Positions 55,389 to 64,000 of a stretch of 64,000 nt of DNA are shown piece by piece. A program made the translations under genes and the position numbers. The notes below the pieces were generated by a model that saw only the letters and a program-made list of their open reading frames with translations, was not told the DNA's origin and made no database searches. The first letter of the stretch is position 1. Every line of letters starts with the position of its first letter. This stretch comes from an alpha proteobacterium AAP38 (lineage in GTDB: Bacteria > Pseudomonadota > Alphaproteobacteria > Azospirillales > Azospirillaceae): contig LJHR01000048.1 in assembly GCA_001296005.1 (NCBI GenBank), positions 26,628 to 90,627 on the forward strand. Direction: 5' to 3'.

Positions 55389-55563
55389 TTCTTATTCTCC
55401 GTCCGACAGGATTTTGGCGCGCAGGATGCCAGTGATGGGGGTAGCCCGATAGGGCTGTAACAAGCCCGTTACGAAGCGGTGACAATTGTGTCGGGGTGCG
55501 CTGCCGCTTGACGCAGTGACCAACGGCGGCACAGATAAGGGCCAAGAGATTGAAGGGGGCATG

Positions 55564-56040
55564 ATGTCCGTCGCGATTACCCTGACCGTCAATGGCGCAC
55601 CGGTAAGCCGGGAAGTGGACCCGCGCCTGCTGCTGTCGCAGTTGCTGCGCGATGAGCTGGGGCTGACCGGCACCCATGTCGGGTGTGATACCAGCCAGTG
55701 CGGGGCCTGTACGGTGCATCTGGACGGTGCATCGGTGAAAAGCTGTGCCATGCTGGCGGTGCAGGCCGATGGGTCGGATGTGCTGACCATCGAAGGGATT
55801 GCGGGGCCGAATGGTGCGTTGCACCCGATGCAGGCGGCGTTTCGGGAGCATCATGGCCTGCAATGCGGGTTCTGTACGCCGGGTATGGTGATGGGGGCCA
55901 TCGAGCTGGCTCGCACCGCACCGGACCTGGAGGAGGCGACGATACGCGAGGGGCTGGAAGGTAATCTCTGCCGCTGCACCGGTTACCAGAATATCGTGAA
56001 AGCCGTGCGCGCGGGCGCGCAGGCCATGCGGGAAGGGTGA
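55564..56040 (+). CDS. Xanthine-dehydrogenase-family 2Fe-2S subunit (CoxS-like)
   Basis: A 158-residue protein with two [2Fe-2S] domains: plant-type [16 protein letters not shown] with a later SCAM cysteine, and helical CGFCTPGM with CRCTGY. This is the small subunit of molybdenum hydroxylases. ATG 55564 has AAGGGGG upstream (55553-55559); 55561 is one codon earlier. It is followed after 4 bp by the FAD subunit, but no molybdenum-binding large subunit is found on either side. Confidence 0.9.
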   Translation: MSVAITLTVNGAPVSREVDPRLLLSQLLRDELGLTGTHVGCDTSQCGACTVHLDGASVKSCAMLAVQADGSDVLTIEGIAGPNGALHPMQAAFREHHGLQCGFCTPGMVMGAIELARTAPDLEEATIREGLEGNLCRCTGYQNIVKAVRAGAQAMREG

Positions 56041-56044
56041 GGCC

Positions 56045-56830
56045 ATGTACGGGTTCGACTATCACCGTCCCGCCGCCCTGTCCGACATTGTCGATCTGCT
56101 GACCGCGGACGAAGACGCCAAGCTTCTGGCCGGTGGCCAGACCCTGATCCCGACGCTGAAACAGCGTCTGGCCATGCCGACATCCCTGGTTGACCTTTCG
56201 GCGGTGCCGGGGTTGCGGGAGATTGTGGCGGAGGGTGACGGGGTGCGCATCGGTGCCATGGCGACCCATGCGGCCGTGGCGGGCAGCGAAGTGGTTCGCG
56301 CGATGCTGCCGGGGCTGGCCGATTTGGCCGCCCATATCGGTGATCCACAGGTGCGCAACCGGGGCACTATCGGCGGGTCCATCGCCAATGCCGACCCGGC
56401 GGCGGATTATCCGGCGGCATTGGTGGCGCTGGACGCCGTTATCCGCACCGACCGGCGGGATATTGCGGGGGCGGAATTCTTTACCGGCCTGTTTGAGACG
56501 GCGCTGCTACTCGGTGAAGTCGTGACATCCGTGTTCTTCCCGGCCGCGTCCCATGCCCGCTATGCCAAGTTTCCCAATCCGGCCAGCCGGTACGCCATGG
56601 CGGGTGTGTTCGTCGCCAAGCAGGGGGATGTGGTGCGGGTGGCGGTGACGGGTGCCGGGCCTTCCGTCTTCCGCTGGGACGCGGCGGAGGCGGCTCTGAG
56701 CGCACGGTTTAGTGCGGATGCGCTGGTTGGCTTGGTGCTGGATGACGACGGCCTGAACAGCGATATGCATGCGGATGCGGCATACCGCGCGCATATTGTG
56801 GGCGTTCTGGCCCGGCGTGCTATCGCCTGA
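56045..56830 (+). CDS. Xanthine-dehydrogenase-family FAD subunit (CoxM-like)
   Basis: A 261-residue FAD-binding subunit. AGGQTLIPTLK holds the ADP-binding loop, and RNRGTIGGSIANADPAAD the second FAD motif. The C-terminal CO_deh_flav_C domain is short but present (AKFPNPASRYAMAGVFV). It would transfer electrons from the 2Fe-2S subunit to FAD and NAD or quinone. Its 3' end overlaps the convergent Lrp gene by 11 bp, so there is no space here for the usual third (large) subunit. Confidence 0.9.
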   Translation: MYGFDYHRPAALSDIVDLLTADEDAKLLAGGQTLIPTLKQRLAMPTSLVDLSAVPGLREIVAEGDGVRIGAMATHAAVAGSEVVRAMLPGLADLAAHIGDPQVRNRGTIGGSIANADPAADYPAALVALDAVIRTDRRDIAGAEFFTGLFETALLLGEVVTSVFFPAASHARYAKFPNPASRYAMAGVFVAKQGDVVRVAVTGAGPSVFRWDAAEAALSARFSADALVGLVLDDDGLNSDMHADAAYRAHIVGVLARRAIA

Positions 56831-57263
56831 ACTTGTCCGACAGGACCAGGGACGACATGGTGCGTTCGACACCCTGCACCTGACCAAGCAGGTCCAGCAC
56901 GCGGTCGATATCCTGCACCGACTGTGCCGCGATGACGGCCATCATGTCGTAGGTGCCGGAGATGGCGGACAGGCTTTCCACCTCGGTGATGCGCTTCACC
57001 TCCGCCACGATGCGCGACAGCATCTTGGGGTTGGTGGACAGCAGTACATAGGCGCGGATCAGGCGGCTGCTGCCCGGATCCTGACGCAGTGTATAGCCCT
57101 GAATGATGCCCAGCCGTTCCAGCCGTGCGATGCGGGCCTGCACCGACGACCGCGCCAGTCCCAATTTACGCGCCAGCGATGCCGCCGGTTCACGGGCATT
57201 GGCCTTCAGAAGGGCGAGCAGGGCCGTATCAACGGCATCCTGTTGAGCGTCGGTGGCGTCCAT
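56820..57263 (-). CDS. Lrp/AsnC-family regulator
   Basis: A 147-residue Lrp/AsnC regulator: HTH near the N-terminus (EPAASLARKLGLARSSVQARIARLERLGII) and the RAM ligand domain (about 70-145). ATG 57263 has AAGG at 57271-57274; a five-residue extension to 57278 adds nothing. It lies 66 bp after the aldehyde dehydrogenase of the lysine set on the same strand, so a lysine-responsive control is likely but not shown. Confidence 0.88.
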   Translation of the reverse strand: MDATDAQQDAVDTALLALLKANAREPAASLARKLGLARSSVQARIARLERLGIIQGYTLRQDPGSSRLIRAYVLLSTNPKMLSRIVAEVKRITEVESLSAISGTYDMMAVIAAQSVQDIDRVLDLLGQVQGVERTMSSLVLSDKFRR

Positions 57264-57329
57264 CGGGGGCCTTGGCAAAACAAAAATACAGGGCGGGGCG
57301 GATGGGCAACCATCCGCCCCGGCACCCTA

Positions 57330-58832
57330 TCACAGCTCGGGGAACTCAATCCCCTGGGCCAGCGGCAGGGAGGTGCCGTAATTGATGGCCGATGTCTGGC
57401 GGCGCATATACTGCCTCCAACTGTCGGAACCGCTTTCGCGGCCACCGCCCGTTTCCTTCTCGCCACCGAAGGCCCCGCCGATTTCAGCACCGCTGGGGCC
57501 CATATTGACATTGGCAATGCCGCAGTCGGAGCCATCGGGGGCCAGGAAGCGCTCGGCCTCCAGCAGGTCCCGGGTGATGATGCTGGACGACAGGCCTTGC
57601 GGCACGTCGTTCTGCAGGGCCACAGCCTCTTCAAAGTCGCTGTAGCGCAGGACATAGAGGATGGGGCCGAAGGTTTCGTGTTTCACGATCTCCGTCTGGG
57701 CCGGCATCTCCGCGATGGCGGGATAGGCGTAATACGCATCCGGGAACATATCGGCCAGGGCACGGCCACCGCCATGGACGGTGCCGCCCTGCGCCTTGGC
57801 GGCGTCCAGGGCCTTGGCCACGGCGTCAAAGGCGGCCTTGTCGACCAGCGGACCCATCAGGGTGCCGGCATTGCGCGGATCGCCCGGCTGAATGGCGGCA
57901 AAGGCAGTCTTCACCGCCGACACCACCTTGTCATAGCAATCGGTGTGGACGATCAGGCGGCGCAACGTGGTGCAGCGCTGACCGGCCGTACCCACGGCGG
58001 CGAACAGGATGGCGCGCACGGCCAGTTTCAGGTCGGCCGACGGCGTAACGATCATGGCATTGTTGCCGCCCAGTTCCAGGATGGAACGGCCAAAGCGCTT
58101 GGCCACCACGGGTGCAACTTCGCGGCCCATGCGGGTGGAGCCCGTGGCGCTGACCAGCGGCACGCGGGGGTCGGCGGCGATCTGCTCCCCCACTTCGCGC
58201 AGACCGAACAGCAATTGCGACAATCCTTCGGGTGCGTCGCCGAAGCGGGCCAGGGCCTTCTCGAAAAGCGCGTGGGTGGCCAGGGCCGTCAGTGGCGTCT
58301 TTTCCGACGGCTTCCAAATCACCGGATCGCCACAGACCACGGCCAGGGCCGCGTTCCAGGCCCAGACGGCGACGGGAAAGTTGAAGGCGGTGATGATGGC
58401 GACGGGGCCCAGCGGCTGCCAGGTTTCCACCATGCGGTGGCGCGGGCGTTCGGACGCGATGGTCAAGCCGTGCAACTGCCGCGACAGGCCAACGGCGAAG
58501 TCGCAGATATCGATCATCTCCTGCACCTCGCCCAGGCCTTCCTGGACGATTTTGCCGGCTTCCAGCGTGACCAGCGCCCCCAGGTCGGCCTTATGTTCGC
58601 GCAGCACCTCACCGAACAGGCGGATCAGCTCCCCCCGGCGGGGGGCGGGGACGGTGCGCCAGGACTTGAACGCGTTGGCGGACCGGGCCAAGGCGGCATC
58701 CACCTCGGCGCCGCTGTGCGCCTTAACGGCCCCCAGACGGGCGCCATCAATGGGGGAGCGGGAGACGATATCCCCGTCGGCGACGAGATGGGCGATGCCC
58801 AGGCGGTCCAGAAGGGCGGCGGTTGCGGACAT
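57330..58832 (-). CDS. Aminoadipate-semialdehyde dehydrogenase (ALDH7-like)
   Basis: A 500-residue aldehyde dehydrogenase resembling ALDH7A1/AmaB. FNFPVAVWAWNAALAVVCGD, the Glu in LELGGNNA and the catalytic Cys in TAGQRCTTLRRL are present, with EIGGAFGGEKETGGGRESGSD near the end typical of this branch. It oxidises 2-aminoadipate-6-semialdehyde to 2-aminoadipate with NAD. It follows the saccharopine dehydrogenase gene on the same strand after 85 bp, so the pair carries out consecutive steps of lysine catabolism. Confidence 0.88.
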   Translation of the reverse strand: MSATAALLDRLGIAHLVADGDIVSRSPIDGARLGAVKAHSGAEVDAALARSANAFKSWRTVPAPRRGELIRLFGEVLREHKADLGALVTLEAGKIVQEGLGEVQEMIDICDFAVGLSRQLHGLTIASERPRHRMVETWQPLGPVAIITAFNFPVAVWAWNAALAVVCGDPVIWKPSEKTPLTALATHALFEKALARFGDAPEGLSQLLFGLREVGEQIAADPRVPLVSATGSTRMGREVAPVVAKRFGRSILELGGNNAMIVTPSADLKLAVRAILFAAVGTAGQRCTTLRRLIVHTDCYDKVVSAVKTAFAAIQPGDPRNAGTLMGPLVDKAAFDAVAKALDAAKAQGGTVHGGGRALADMFPDAYYAYPAIAEMPAQTEIVKHETFGPILYVLRYSDFEEAVALQNDVPQGLSSSIITRDLLEAERFLAPDGSDCGIANVNMGPSGAEIGGAFGGEKETGGGRESGSDSWRQYMRRQTSAINYGTSLPLAQGIEFPEL

Positions 58833-58917
58833 GGGGCGGAACTCCGGTATGGAATGGATGCTGCTTGATTATGCTTTATGGAAATGGGAACGGCGTGGCA
58901 CCCGTCCCCGGTTCGCC

Positions 58918-59988
58918 TCACGCATAAACCTTTCCGAAACGGTTGGAAAGGAACAGGTCCAGCGGCATCTGCTCCTGGCGGACGAAGCCTTTGGAGGGCA
59001 AGTGGCCGGTTGCCTGCAGGTCCAGCATGGCGCAGATGCCGGCAGCCGTGCTCATCTGGATGGCCGACAGGAACTGGCCTTCGACCTCTTCACCATGAAT
59101 GTGGCGGACGATGCTTTCCTGTTCCAGGCGGCCATGGCGCTTGCCGCTGACGGTGCAGAAGACCAGGACCACATCCTGCATGGTGATGGGCAGGGCTTCT
59201 TCCAGCACTTCCTTCAACAGGTCGCGGCGGCGGGCCAGACGCAGGTCTTCGACCAGCAGCTTGATGATGGCGCAGTGACCGGGATAACGGACGGACTTGT
59301 AGGTCAGGTTCTCCACCTTGCCGGCCAGCGTCTCGGTCAGCGAGCCCAGGCCGCCCGAGGTATTGAACGCCTCATAGGCGACACCTTCCAGAACGAATTC
59401 TTCCAGGTCTTCCAGGGGCGGCAGCTCGACATTCTTGCCGTCCTGCACCGCCTCGCACGGGTTCAGATATTCGTTGATCAGGCCGTCGGTGGACCAGGTC
59501 AGATTGTATTTCAGGGCGTTGGTGGGATAGCGGGGCAGGGCGCCGACGCGCAGCTGCACATCGCGCAAGCTGTCAAAGCCGGCGGCCAGACCATGGGCGG
59601 CGATGGACACGAAACCAGGGGCCAGCCCGCATTGCGGGATAAAGGCGCTGCCAGCCTTGGCGGCCACTTCCTTCACCACGCGCGTGCTGGCCACATCCTC
59701 GGTCAGGTCGAAATAATGGATGCCGGCATCATAGGCGCCGTAGGCGACGGTGGAGGTGGTGTGGAAGGGCAGGGCGTTCAGCACCGCGTACTTGCCGGCC
59801 ATGGTCTTGCGCAGGGCGGCACCGTCATTGATGTCCAGTTGCACCGTGTCCACGCCCAGGTCGGTGAACCGCTTCAGGGCATCGGCGCTGTGGTCCGCGA
59901 CGGTGACGGTGTAATCGCCGCTGCGGCGCAGCAGCAGGGTGATGGCGATGCCGATCTTGCCGGCGCCCAGCAGCAGGATGTTCTTCAT
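58918..59988 (-). CDS. Saccharopine dehydrogenase-family protein
   Basis: A 356-residue Rossmann-fold protein of the saccharopine dehydrogenase NADP family: MKNILLLGAGKIGIAITLLLRR opens it, and the catalytic domain has CGLAPGFVSIAA and ALKYNLTWSTDGLINEYLNPC. It probably releases aminoadipate semialdehyde and glutamate from saccharopine, the substrate for the next enzyme. The lysine-ketoglutarate reductase half found fused in some organisms is absent, so a second gene elsewhere is expected. ATG 59988 has GGGGAG five bases upstream; the longer frame to 60159 is not supported. Confidence 0.82.
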   Translation of the reverse strand: MKNILLLGAGKIGIAITLLLRRSGDYTVTVADHSADALKRFTDLGVDTVQLDINDGAALRKTMAGKYAVLNALPFHTTSTVAYGAYDAGIHYFDLTEDVASTRVVKEVAAKAGSAFIPQCGLAPGFVSIAAHGLAAGFDSLRDVQLRVGALPRYPTNALKYNLTWSTDGLINEYLNPCEAVQDGKNVELPPLEDLEEFVLEGVAYEAFNTSGGLGSLTETLAGKVENLTYKSVRYPGHCAIIKLLVEDLRLARRRDLLKEVLEEALPITMQDVVLVFCTVSGKRHGRLEQESIVRHIHGEEVEGQFLSAIQMSTAAGICAMLDLQATGHLPSKGFVRQEQMPLDLFLSNRFGKVYA

Positions 59989-60118
59989 TTTGCTCCCCAT
60001 TTCCCGAAAGGTATTTACGGGGAATGGTGCCGCCCGCCGCCGCCGATCGGAAGGCGGCGATCTGTCGATATGCAGGGTAATTGACGGCGTTTCGCAGGAT
60101 ATGCCGGCGTAACGCAGA

Positions 60119-61735
60119 TCAGCCCGTCGCCATCTGCCGCAGCTTGGCCAGCAGCGCATCGATGCTGGTCGGCTTTGTCAGCATCTGGGTGCCGGGGGGC
60201 AGACGGGAGGTGTCGGCCCGGTCGATATAGCCGGTCAGGAACAATACTTTCAGCCCCGGCCAGCGGCCCAGCGCCAACTCCGCCAATTGCCGTCCATTGG
60301 TGCCGGGCAGGCCGACATCGGTGACCAGGAACTGAATGTCCGGATGGTCCGACAGGATGTCCAAGGCCGCATCGGCATTGCCCGCCTGATGCACCACAAG
60401 CCCCTGTTCCTCCAGCGCCTCGGCCAGGACAAGGCGGATCAGCACCTCATCCTCCACCAGCAGCAGACGGTAGATCGATGACGGGGTTTCGGCCGGCACT
60501 GCCGGACCTTGCTCCCCCGCCGGTTCGGCAGCGGAAAAGATGTGGCAGGGCAGGTGCAGCGTTACCTTCGTTCCCCGTCCCTCCCGGCTGTCCAGGGTCA
60601 GGAAGCCACCCGATTGCCGCGCAAACCCATATAGTTGCGACAAGCCCAGGCCGGTGCCATGGCCGACCGGCTTAGTGGTGAAGAAGGGTTCGACGGCGCG
60701 GGTCAGCACCTCCGCTGACATGCCGATACCGGTATCGGCCACGGAGAGGGTGGCATAATCGCCATCCTCCACCTCGTTCGCGGCGGCGGCAGCGCGGTCG
60801 ATATGGCGCATGCGGGTGGCGATGGTCAGGGTGCCGCCGTCGGGCATGGCATCGCGGGCATTGACGGCGAGGTTGAGGATACCGCTTTCCACCTGATGCG
60901 GGTCGGCCCAGGCGGAACAGATATCCTCTGTCAGATCAAGGCGCAGCAGTACATCCTCCCCCACCGACCGGCGGACCAGTTCGGCCATGCCACGGGCAAG
61001 GGCGTTCAGATCGACCGCTTCGGGCTGCAATGGCTGACGCCGGGCAAAGGCCAGAAGCCGCTGTGTGACGGCCCCAGCGGTTTCCAGCGCCGACAGCGCC
61101 GTCGCCATATGGCGCTGCACATCCGGCAGGTCCGGGGGCAGGCGGGCGGAAACCAGTTCCAGGCTGTTGCCGATCACCTGCAGAAGATTGTTGAAATCAT
61201 GCGCCACACTGCCGGTCAGCCGACCCACGGTTTCCAGCTTCTGTGCCTGGAACAGGGCCTCGCGCGCTTCCTCCAACGCCTGCTGCGCCTGACGGCGTTC
61301 GGTGATATCGCGGGTGACCTTGGCGAAACCGATCAGGGTCCCGTCATCGTCACGCACCGGTTCGACCACCACGCTGGCCCAGAAATGGCCGCCATCCTTG
61401 CGCACGCGCCAGCCCTCAGCCTCGAACCGGCCCTCGACCAGCGCGGTGGCGAGCACGCGGGCGGGAAGCCCGTCACGCACATCCTCCGCCCGGAAGAAGC
61501 GGGAGAAATGCTGACCGATGATTTCACTGGCGCGGTAACCCTTGAAGCGCTGCGCTCCACCATTCCAACTGACCACGATGCCGTTGGGGTCCACCATATA
61601 AATGGCGTAGTCATGCACGCTTTCGATCAGCACGCGCAGGTGCCGTTCCCCCGCCAGACTATCGGCGGTCAGATGCTGCATGGTGCCGGTCAAGTCGGGT
61701 TTCCCGCGGAAAATGGGGATAAGACGTGCCATCAT
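60119..61735 (-). CDS. Soluble PAS-histidine kinase-receiver hybrid
   Basis: A 538-residue cytoplasmic hybrid kinase. A PAS domain (about 30-145: YMVDPNGIVVSWNGGAQRFKGY, WRVRKDGGHFWASV) is followed by HisKA (about 170-235, GRLTGSVAHDFNNLLQVIGN, the His in AHDFNNLL), a catalytic domain (NLAVNARDAMPDGG, DTGIGMS, GTGLGLSQLYGF) and a C-terminal receiver (about 420-535, phospho-Asp in VTDVGLPGTNG). The PAS may bind flavin or haem, but the Cys of LOV domains is not seen. No partner regulator is adjacent. Start at 61735 has a weak ribosome site; 61681 is an alternative. Confidence 0.9.
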   Translation of the reverse strand: MMARLIPIFRGKPDLTGTMQHLTADSLAGERHLRVLIESVHDYAIYMVDPNGIVVSWNGGAQRFKGYRASEIIGQHFSRFFRAEDVRDGLPARVLATALVEGRFEAEGWRVRKDGGHFWASVVVEPVRDDDGTLIGFAKVTRDITERRQAQQALEEAREALFQAQKLETVGRLTGSVAHDFNNLLQVIGNSLELVSARLPPDLPDVQRHMATALSALETAGAVTQRLLAFARRQPLQPEAVDLNALARGMAELVRRSVGEDVLLRLDLTEDICSAWADPHQVESGILNLAVNARDAMPDGGTLTIATRMRHIDRAAAAANEVEDGDYATLSVADTGIGMSAEVLTRAVEPFFTTKPVGHGTGLGLSQLYGFARQSGGFLTLDSREGRGTKVTLHLPCHIFSAAEPAGEQGPAVPAETPSSIYRLLLVEDEVLIRLVLAEALEEQGLVVHQAGNADAALDILSDHPDIQFLVTDVGLPGTNGRQLAELALGRWPGLKVLFLTGYIDRADTSRLPPGTQMLTKPTSIDALLAKLRQMATG

Positions 61736-61852
61736 CAGCGACCGGACTTTTCCGTCAATCCTGCCGATGGTCCTAGGACTCTGTTTCTACTATTATATTA
61801 GACCATGTTTTATCAAGAATGGCTGAGTTTTGGGTGATCTTCCCTGTAGATG

Positions 61853-62731
61853 TCACAGCCGACCGACATGGGATTTCAGGTAATCCACCAGCAACGAAAC
61901 CTTGGGCGACAGGTGGCGGCGATGGGGATAAACCGCCCAGATCCCCTCGTCCGGCGGGCGATGATGGTCCAGAAGGCTGACCAATGTTCCGGCTGCCAGC
62001 TCCGTTTCCACATAGAAATCCGGCAGTTGGCACAGACCCAGCCCCTGGCGTGCGGCGTCCAGCACGGCAAAGCCGCTGTTGCATCGCCAGCTGCCGACAG
62101 GCCGGAAGGAGACCTGCCGGCCCTGATCCTCGAAATGCCAGAGATCGGCGGTGCCCATCAGGCACTGGTGTCGGGTCAGATCATCCAGGCTGGCCGGTGC
62201 GCCATGCCGTTCCAGATAGGCGGGTGCGGCACAGAGATAGCGGCGGCGTGATGCCAGACGCACGGCGATCAGGCGGCTGTCATCCAGGCTGGTGCCAGTC
62301 CGCACAGCCAGATCGAACCCTTCACCTACCAGATCGGTCAGCCGGTTGGTCAGATCGATACTGACCGACAGCTGCGGATGGGTCAGCAGGAAGCGGTTGA
62401 CCAGGGGCACGATGAAGCGTTCGCCATAGGCGATGGAGCAGGTGAGGCGCAGATGGCCACGCGGGGCACCGTCGCTTTCGCTGACGGTGGCGAACGCCTC
62501 CTCCCGTTCCTCCACCAGCCGGCGGCAGCGTTCCAGAAAGGTGCGCCCGGCATCGGTGACGCTGACCCGCCGCGTGGTGCGGTAAAGCAGGCGGACCTGC
62601 AGCCGATCCTCCAGTCGCGCCACTTCCCGGCTGACATGGGAGGTTGAGACGCCCAGACGGGCTGCGGCGCCGGAGAAGCTTTCCGTCTCACAGACAGCGA
62701 TGAAACTGTCGATCCCGTCCCAGGAGCCCAT
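61853..62731 (-). CDS. LysR-family regulator divergent from adhC
   Basis: A 292-residue LysR regulator: HTH within residues 1-60 (FSGAAARLGVSTSHVSREVARLEDRL) and a type-2 periplasmic-binding effector domain. Its group resembles small LysR proteins next to dehydrogenases. The 139-bp gap to adhC contains ATCAT-N12-ATGAT (62753-62774), a possible LysR target with its own promoter. It likely controls adhC and itself. Confidence 0.85.
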   Translation of the reverse strand: MGSWDGIDSFIAVCETESFSGAAARLGVSTSHVSREVARLEDRLQVRLLYRTTRRVSVTDAGRTFLERCRRLVEEREEAFATVSESDGAPRGHLRLTCSIAYGERFIVPLVNRFLLTHPQLSVSIDLTNRLTDLVGEGFDLAVRTGTSLDDSRLIAVRLASRRRYLCAAPAYLERHGAPASLDDLTRHQCLMGTADLWHFEDQGRQVSFRPVGSWRCNSGFAVLDAARQGLGLCQLPDFYVETELAAGTLVSLLDHHRPPDEGIWAVYPHRRHLSPKVSLLVDYLKSHVGRL

Positions 62732-62870
62732 GATTGTTCCCACACAGCAATAATCATTTGCCAAAATGCATGATCGTTGCCAGAGCTTTCAAGCTATTGT
62801 CGCCCCCGACCTGTCCGTGCGACCCTCGCCGGGCGAACCCTTTCACGACCCCTGACCGGATAAGACCGCC

Positions 62871-63980
62871 ATGAAGACCCGCGCCGCCGTCGCTTTCGAG
62901 GCCAAGAAGCCGCTGGAAATCGTCGAACTGGACCTGGAAGGGCCGAAGCCGGGCGAGGTGTTGATCGAGATCATGGCGACGGGCATCTGCCACACCGATG
63001 CCTATACGCTGGACGGGTTCGATAGCGAAGGCATCTTCCCCTCCATCCTGGGCCATGAAGGGGCCGGGATCGTGCGCGAAGTGGGGGCAGGGGTCACCAG
63101 CCTGAAGCCGGGTGACCATGTCATCCCGCTCTACACCCCGGAATGCCGGCAGTGCAAAAGCTGTCTGTCGCGCAAGACCAACCTGTGCACCGCCATCCGC
63201 GCCACCCAGGGCAAGGGGTTGATGCCCGACGGCACCACGCGGTTCAGCTATAAGGGCCAGCCCATCTATCACTATATGGGTTGCTCCACCTTCTCCAACT
63301 TCACGGTCCTGCCGGAAATCGCGGTCGCCAAGATCCGGGAGGACGCGCCGTTCCAGTCCTCCTGCTATATCGGCTGCGGCGTGACCACGGGCGTGGGTGC
63401 CGTGACCAACACGGCCAAGGTGGAGCCGGGTTCCAATGTCGTGGTGTTCGGCCTGGGTGGTATCGGCCTGAATGTCATCCAGGCGGCCCGCATGGTGGGC
63501 GCCGACAAGATCATCGGCGTCGATATCAATGACCGCAAGGCCGAATGGGGCCAGCGCTTCGGCATGACCCATTTCGTGAACCCGCAGAAGATCGAGGGCG
63601 ATATCGTCCAGCATCTGGTGGCATTGACCGAGGGTGGTGCCGACTACACGTTCGACTGCACCGGCAATACCATTGTTATGCGTCAGGCGCTGGAGGCTTG
63701 TCATCGCGGCTGGGGCGTGTCGGTGGTGATCGGTGTTGCGGAGGCCGGCAAGGAGATTTCGACCCGTCCGTTCCAGCTGGTCACGGGCCGCGTCTGGAAG
63801 GGGTCGGCCTTTGGCGGTGCGCGTGGCCGCACCGATGTGCCGAAGATCGTTGACTGGTACATGCAGGGCAAGATCGAGATCGACCCGATGATCACCCATG
63901 TCCTGACCCTGGAAGAGATCAATAAGGGCTTTGACCTGATGCATGCGGGGGAGAGCATCCGCAGCGTTGTGGTTTATTAA
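62871..63980 (+). CDS. adhC: S-(hydroxymethyl)glutathione / class III alcohol dehydrogenase
   Basis: A 369-residue zinc-dependent class III alcohol dehydrogenase, the usual length. [12 protein letters not shown] and [12 protein letters not shown] supply the catalytic zinc site (Cys, His, Glu), [15 protein letters not shown] the four structural zinc cysteines, and [14 protein letters not shown] the NAD fold. It oxidises the formaldehyde-glutathione adduct in the detoxification pathway; it also reduces S-nitrosoglutathione. The gene is complete with its stop at 63980. The hydrolase frmB/fghA would be expected just downstream, outside the window. Confidence 0.96.
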   Translation: MKTRAAVAFEAKKPLEIVELDLEGPKPGEVLIEIMATGICHTDAYTLDGFDSEGIFPSILGHEGAGIVREVGAGVTSLKPGDHVIPLYTPECRQCKSCLSRKTNLCTAIRATQGKGLMPDGTTRFSYKGQPIYHYMGCSTFSNFTVLPEIAVAKIREDAPFQSSCYIGCGVTTGVGAVTNTAKVEPGSNVVVFGLGGIGLNVIQAARMVGADKIIGVDINDRKAEWGQRFGMTHFVNPQKIEGDIVQHLVALTEGGADYTFDCTGNTIVMRQALEACHRGWGVSVVIGVAEAGKEISTRPFQLVTGRVWKGSAFGGARGRTDVPKIVDWYMQGKIEIDPMITHVLTLEEINKGFDLMHAGESIRSVVVY

Positions 63981-64000
63981 TTCTTGTCGTTGTTCCCTCA

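Noticed and set aside
56769..60084. Two overlapping ORFs of about 690 codons antisense to the lysine genes
   Set aside because: They cover three opposite-strand genes with clear motifs; no domain seen.
62754..63944. 396-codon ORF antisense to adhC
   Set aside because: adhC has complete zinc and NAD motifs; the antisense frame has none and crosses the LysR/adhC control region.

Overview
The window is GC-rich bacterial chromosome (codons strongly biased to G/C in the third position) and reads as a motile, facultatively nitrate-respiring Alphaproteobacterium. The best guess is a relative of Azospirillum/Niveispirillum. This rests on a chemoreceptor with a C-terminal PilZ domain, TPR-glycosyltransferase-FkbM proteins, CTTG-type -35 elements and the gene mix; no rRNA or marker gene is present to prove it. 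No tRNA, rRNA, CRISPR array, transposase or prophage was seen.

Layout. 1-10.1 kb: aromatic catabolism. The 3' end of an oxalomesaconate hydratase (ligJ), protocatechuate 4,5-dioxygenase (ligAB) and the semialdehyde dehydrogenase (ligC) are followed by a divergent citryl-CoA lyase-like gene and a class III CoA transferase, an IclR regulator, a TonB receptor, a WrbA-type quinone reductase, a VOC protein and an alpha/beta hydrolase. Two control regions carry tandem TTCGAT-N-ATCGAA-type operators on a 19-bp period. 10.2-12.5 kb: a FkbM-like/glycosyltransferase-like protein. 12.5-17.1 kb: a periplasmic nitrate reductase operon napEFDABC behind two perfect FNR boxes. 17.1-24.2 kb: HupE/UreJ membrane protein, degenerate GGDEF protein, a four-gene operon (two XRE regulators, a low-complexity protein, a CAP/RTX-like protein) and a soluble MCP-Cache protein.

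24.5-36 kb: a small unknown protein, two giant TPR-glycosyltransferase-FkbM paralogues, an MCP-PilZ receptor, pyruvate kinase and a DEAD-box helicase, with dispersed palindromes between them. 36.2-38.5 kb: an unstable-looking stretch with a double REP-like hairpin, remnants of a toxin-antitoxin pair and an AT-rich pentapeptide-repeat membrane protein. 38.3-43 kb: dctA-dctB-dctD, with a sigma-54 promoter and tandem candidate DctD sites before dctA. 43-49 kb: a Tat-exported FAD oxidoreductase, dgoK-dgoA-GntR for galactonate-type sugar acids, a candidate small RNA and a carboxylesterase.

49-64 kb: LysR, an NTF2-like protein, a flavin/2Fe-2S fusion and a GST on one strand; an exported S9 peptidase; an orphan pair of xanthine-dehydrogenase-type small and medium subunits; a lysine-catabolic set (Lrp, aminoadipate-semialdehyde dehydrogenase, saccharopine dehydrogenase); a PAS-kinase-receiver hybrid; and a LysR gene divergent from class III alcohol dehydrogenase (formaldehyde detoxification).

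The most unusual items are the CoA-transferase/citryl-CoA-lyase pair under shared operators in the protocatechuate locus, the twin-XRE/CAP-RTX operon, the inverted MCP-Cache protein, the large subunit-less xanthine dehydrogenase pair and the candidate sRNA beside dgoK.
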